Positions 61,200-64,000 of a DNA stretch of 64,000 nucleotides are shown one piece after another. The DNA is from [Clostridium] celerecrescens 18A. GTDB taxonomy: Bacteria > Bacillota > Clostridia > Lachnospirales > Lachnospiraceae. The stretch covers positions 682,001-746,000 of the forward strand of contig NZ_PGET01000001.1 in NCBI RefSeq assembly GCF_002797975.1, given 5' to 3'. The number at the start of each line of letters is the position of its first letter. Position 1 is the stretch's first letter. A model generated the notes under the pieces. The model was not told where the DNA came from. It saw only the letters and a list, made by a program, of their open reading frames with translations, and searched no databases. The position numbers and the translations under genes were made by a program.

Positions 61200-61709
61200 A
61201 TGTCTATGGAAGAAATTTATATCAGAAGAAGTATTCGTAAATTTAAAGAGCAGGAAGTGGAACCTGAAAAAATTGATAAGCTGCTGCGCGCAGCTATGCA
61301 GGCGCCATCGGCTGCCAATCAGCAGCCATGGGAATTCATTGTGGTAAAGGATAAGGAAAGACTGGCTCAAATTGCTCAAACGTCTCCTTATGCGAAACTG
61401 GCTGAGAATTCCGCGGCAACCTTTGTTTTACTGGCCAATGACAAAGAATTGAAAGTACCTGCCGGTTGGGAGCAGGATATGAGCGCTGCGGCACAAAACA
61501 TGCTTCTGGAAGCAGTTCATCTTGGACTTGGGGGCGTATGGCTTGGCGTCGCTACATCCGATGTTGTTACGGAAAATGTGAGCCGTTTGTTCCATCTTCC
61601 GGATCATATCAGACCCTTTGCGCTGATTTCCATCGGATACCCTGATGGACAGCGTAATGAATTTGTTGACCGTTATAAAGCGGATCGGGTACATTACGAA
61701 ATTTGGTGA
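61200..61709 (+). CDS. nitroreductase family protein
   Basis: 169 residues: MEEIYIRRSIRKFKEQEVEP, MQAPSAANQQPWEFIVVKD, AAQNMLLEAVHLGLGGVWLG and FALISIGYPDG mark a complete FMN nitroreductase. SD AAAGAGG; ATG 61206 is an alternative start. With MarR upstream it is likely induced by quinones or nitroaromatics. Confidence 0.92.
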   Translation: MSMEEIYIRRSIRKFKEQEVEPEKIDKLLRAAMQAPSAANQQPWEFIVVKDKERLAQIAQTSPYAKLAENSAATFVLLANDKELKVPAGWEQDMSAAAQNMLLEAVHLGLGGVWLGVATSDVVTENVSRLFHLPDHIRPFALISIGYPDGQRNEFVDRYKADRVHYEIW

Positions 61710-61737
61710 CAAAACGAAAAGGAGAGTTTATCAATCA

Positions 61738-62028
61738 ATGATTAAAGTTGTTGCAGAAAATTTTATAAAATCAGAAAAGGTAGAAGAATTTATCGTATTA
61801 GCAAAGCAGCTTGTACAGGATACCAGGCAGAACGACGCTGGCTGTATCCGTTATGAGCTGCTGCAGGATATAAAAGACCAACAGCTTCTGACAATACTTG
61901 AGGAATGGGAAGATCAGGAAGCGCTGAACAAACATATGGCGCCAAAGCATTTTAAGGAAGCCATCGCATTGTTTGCGGATCTCGTGGAAAAACCAGGTAA
62001 TATCAATCTTTATAAGACGTTAGTCTGA
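61738..62028 (+). CDS. antibiotic biosynthesis monooxygenase-domain (YgiN-like) protein
   Basis: 96 residues, dimeric ferredoxin-like ABM fold: KVVAENFIKSEKVEEFIVLA, NDAGCIRYELLQDIKDQQLL, EEWEDQEALNKHMAPKHFKE. Relatives include YgiN quinol monooxygenase and AI-2 LsrG. ATG 61738 has AAAAGGAG upstream. Its place between two nitroreductases supports a joint role in quinone handling. Confidence 0.88.
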   Translation: MIKVVAENFIKSEKVEEFIVLAKQLVQDTRQNDAGCIRYELLQDIKDQQLLTILEEWEDQEALNKHMAPKHFKEAIALFADLVEKPGNINLYKTLV

Positions 62029-62048
62029 AAAAGGAGGAGCAGCAAACT

Positions 62049-62891
62049 ATGAAAATGGATTTCCCTGTTGCTAAAACAGTCAATGCCCGCAGCAGTGTCA
62101 GGACTTATGAGAACCGTGATCTTTCAGCAAATGAAAAGGATCAAATCAACGCCTATATTAATAAATTATCCAATCCTTTTTCCGCAGATGTTACCTTTCG
62201 ACTTCTGGAAAAGGCTTCATCATCCGATAGAGAGAAGCTGGGAACCTATGGTGTTATTAAAGGTGCAGGGAATTATATTGCTGCATCGGCAGCAGATAAA
62301 GAACTGGCTTTAGAAGCCCTTGGCTATTCTTTCGAAAAACTGGTTCTGTATGCCACATCCCTTGGACTTGGTACCTGCTGGCTTGGGGGAACCTTTAACC
62401 GCAGCGGTTTTGCTGCGGCCATGAATCTAAAAGAAGGAGATCTTTTTCCCTGCATTTCTCCCATCGGATATCCAGCAGGTAAAAAAAGAACTATGGAATC
62501 GCTGATGAGATGGGTGTCAAAGGCAGATCAGAGAAAAGAATGGAGCGAGCTATTTTTCAAACAGAACTTCTCACAACCTTTGACAAAAGATGATGCTGGG
62601 GAGTTTGCATTCCCGTTGGAAATGGTGCGTCTGGCTCCTTCTGCTGTTAATAAACAGCCATGGAGGATCGTGCAGGATAAAGACACGTATCATTTTTATC
62701 TGGCAAGATCTTTAAAAAGCGAAAACGATAAGGTTGACATTCAAAGAGTGGATATGGGTATAGCGACCTGCCATTTTCATATGGCTGCATTGGAAAGGGA
62801 ATTGTCGGGGAAATTTCAAAAGCTTGCAAAACCCGAGATACCAACCCCGGAACAGGTGCAGTATATTATTTCCTGGCTTCCAGGTAAATAG
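62049..62891 (+). CDS. nitroreductase family protein (TM1586-type)
   Basis: 280 residues: VNARSSVRTYENRDLSANEK (FMN motif), a second nitroreductase half LVLYATSLGLGTCWLGGTFN, PCISPIGYPAGKKR, and the extended C-terminal part FPLEMVRLAPSAVNKQPWRI with VDMGIATCHFHMAAL. This longer, internally duplicated form fits the TM1586_NiRdase family. Start ATG 62049 after AAGGAGG; 62055 is an alternative. Last gene of the operon. Confidence 0.88.
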   Translation: MKMDFPVAKTVNARSSVRTYENRDLSANEKDQINAYINKLSNPFSADVTFRLLEKASSSDREKLGTYGVIKGAGNYIAASAADKELALEALGYSFEKLVLYATSLGLGTCWLGGTFNRSGFAAAMNLKEGDLFPCISPIGYPAGKKRTMESLMRWVSKADQRKEWSELFFKQNFSQPLTKDDAGEFAFPLEMVRLAPSAVNKQPWRIVQDKDTYHFYLARSLKSENDKVDIQRVDMGIATCHFHMAALERELSGKFQKLAKPEIPTPEQVQYIISWLPGK

Positions 62892-62893
62892 CA

Positions 62894-62936
62894 AAAATCC
62901 GCTGATCCAATGTTACAGATCAGCGGATTTTATATT
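62894..62936. terminator. bidirectional intrinsic terminator
   Basis: AAAATCCGCTGATC (62894-62907) and GATCAGCGGATTTT (62918-62931) form a perfect 14-bp stem with a 10-base loop and serve the operon and the convergent gene. Confidence 0.9.
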
Positions 62937-63478
62937 TAACAGCATATATATCTAAATTCTATACTAGTTATAGCTATCGCGCCGGCATAGTCATTAAAAG
63001 CTGGAATACGGGCAATACTAAGTAAGGCAAAATCTTCTGCATGAAAAAAATCATCTAAAAAAAATTCTATTACATAATGATTATACTGCTGGCTGCCAGG
63101 TGAAGTTTGAACAAGGATGTTCTCCCTGTTAACAGTACTTAAATTAGCTATATCGATTACATCGTTGGCTTTGGTAAATAATGATGAGAGTCTGATTGAG
63201 AATCGATCGCCCATTGGTATACTTGAATTATCACTTATTAAATGAACAAATACTCTCGATTTATGATTTCCTTTTCGAGCATCTTTTGGTACACTAAAAG
63301 TTAATGAATATTCATCGGTATCACCTTGAGGCATAAGCCATCCTAATATAAAAATACCGGATCCTCCCAGCTGTGCTGTGTCAGATCCAGTAGTGTTAGC
63401 ATCATTCATATTTCCAGCGTTGAATATTAATGATTTGTATTTCAGTATTTTATGATCGCGATAAATACTATATAACAT
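62936..63478 (-). CDS. unrecognised 180-residue protein, probably beta-rich
   Basis: 180 residues, with GNMNDANTTGSDTAQLGGSG, FILGWLMPQGDTDEYSLTFS, FFLDDFFHAEDFALLSIARI and a Cys-Cys end (RYICC). The alternation of polar and hydrophobic residues suggests a jelly-roll-like fold. No signal peptide. GGAG lies before the minus-strand start. It might be a spore or surface structural protein given the terminal CC and Gly/Asn-rich part, but this is only a guess. Confidence 0.6.
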   Translation of the reverse strand: MLYSIYRDHKILKYKSLIFNAGNMNDANTTGSDTAQLGGSGIFILGWLMPQGDTDEYSLTFSVPKDARKGNHKSRVFVHLISDNSSIPMGDRFSIRLSSLFTKANDVIDIANLSTVNRENILVQTSPGSQQYNHYVIEFFLDDFFHAEDFALLSIARIPAFNDYAGAIAITSIEFRYICC

Positions 63479-63862
63479 ATTAATTTATCTCCTTTCATAA
63501 TATAGTATATTTTGCATGTCCAAGTAATGTTACTAATTATAAGAACATCATTTACCGCGTTTAATTTAATATTACAAATTAAAAAGTAATCCTGTTATTG
63601 AACATAAAAGGCATTGAGAAGTACAAAAAAATAATAACATTTGATCGCATATTTCCCATAAATTGAATAACATTGACTAATTTCAAAAACGAGTTTATAA
63701 TCAAGCTTAATCTGAGAAACATCATCTTATTAAAGATTTAAGTGATCTTGTGTTCCGTAATTTAACTGGTTTGTGACCGAGTGAGTGGAAATCTGATCAT
63801 TGCGGGAGTTGGCATAGTTATATATCTGCAGGATTACCATTCAAGGAAGGGGAAAACACCAA
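63479..63862 (+). promoter_or_regulatory. intergenic region with a strong promoter
   Basis: TTGACT (63673-63678) and TATAAT (63696-63701) are 17 bp apart, giving a leader of about 155 bases before the last gene. No terminator or known RNA motif is visible in the leader. The rest is AT-rich with no gene. Confidence 0.65.
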
Positions 63863-64000
63863 ATGTTTAGAGAAATGAGAAGAAACAAACAATTATTATC
63901 GGCGGAAGAGACAATCGCTGTAATGGAAAGATGCACCAATGGCATCTTGGCATGCTTCGGGGATGACGATTATCCTTACGCTGTTCCGCTGAGCTACGTA
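63863..64000 (+). CDS. pyridoxamine 5'-phosphate oxidase family protein (NimA-like), partial
   Basis: The first 46 codons are present before the window ends: REMRRNKQLLSAEETIAVME, CTNGILACFGDDDYPYAVPL and SYV. This is the start of the FMN-binding split barrel of the NimA/pyridoxamine-oxidase-like group, related to nitroimidazole reductases. AAGGGG precedes ATG 63863. Confidence 0.8.
   Translation, partial: MFREMRRNKQLLSAEETIAVMERCTNGILACFGDDDYPYAVPLSYV

Noticed and set aside
1-64000. CRISPR arrays, transposases, integrases, tRNA or rRNA genes
   Set aside because: None was seen on either strand; the tandem repeats found are coding and not spaced like CRISPR.

Overview
The window looks like part of the chromosome of a spore-forming Clostridia species, most likely a Lachnospiraceae or Clostridium cluster XIVa relative such as the Lacrimispora/Lachnoclostridium group. 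This is inferred from moderate-to-low GC, strong AGGAGG ribosome binding sites, many TTG and GTG starts, TTGACA-17-TATAAT promoters, and the gene families present (PadR, HxlR and TipAS-type MerR regulators, CD3324-family protein, DUF2089, a second rsmH-like gene). No rRNA, tRNA, CRISPR array, insertion sequence or prophage was seen. The window ends inside a pyridoxamine-phosphate-oxidase-like gene and may begin inside a relic of a dioxygenase gene.

Layout. 1-9.2 kb: aromatic dioxygenase family gene, a glycoside hydrolase family 3 fragment, a TIM-barrel epimerase-like gene, a small membrane protein/XRE pair, an rsmH paralogue, DEAD-box helicase dbpA, a large cysteine/proline-repeat protein that may sit on the spore surface, and a YciI-like gene. 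9.3-19 kb: PadR with a tandem flavodoxin-like protein, GNAT acetyltransferases, a ferredoxin-type protein, a DUF2089/YvlB-like/YvlD-like operon, and an 8-oxoguanine-deaminase-like gene behind a structured leader. 19-24 kb: flavin reductase, a DUF2087-chloramphenicol acetyltransferase fusion, an esterase/PadR operon with a palindromic operator, MarR, and a deleted MFS transporter. 23.9-27.7 kb: complete riboflavin operon ribD-ribE-ribBA-ribH on the minus strand under an FMN riboswitch. 27.8-34 kb: HxlR, diguanylate cyclase, DJ-1/PfpI protein, and a TetR-LysR-MetE-like minus-strand cluster. 34.4-44 kb: a cyclic beta-1,2-glucan synthase split into two genes, followed by a metallophosphoesterase. 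44-51 kb: two small proteins, a lactonase-like beta-propeller, a cysteine desulfurase, and a MerR-controlled carbonyl/alcohol reductase cluster. 51-64 kb: many small one-component regulators beside resistance-like or redox genes (methyltransferases, TipAS regulator, EamA exporter, flavodoxin, nitroreductases, ABM monooxygenase) and an RsgA-RNHCP fusion.

The genes do not form one pathway. The recurring theme is sensing and detoxification: about ten regulators, most with a recognisable dyad or 19-bp-spacer promoter, control flavin-dependent reductases, acetyltransferases, methyltransferases and aldehyde reductases, and the window also makes its own flavin. The most interesting signals are regulatory. 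One is a leader-peptide/attenuator arrangement in front of the minus-strand methyltransferase (51.9-52.2 kb). Another is a mini-ORF leader with two terminators in front of a GNAT gene (57.9-58.2 kb). The others are the structured leader of the deaminase gene (16.2 kb) and a second terminator-like hairpin after the FMN riboswitch. The main protein-level novelties are the split glucan synthase, the Cys/Pro-repeat protein and the DUF2087-CAT fusion. Several gene relics show ongoing decay. All functional calls are by eye from motifs; no database search was run.
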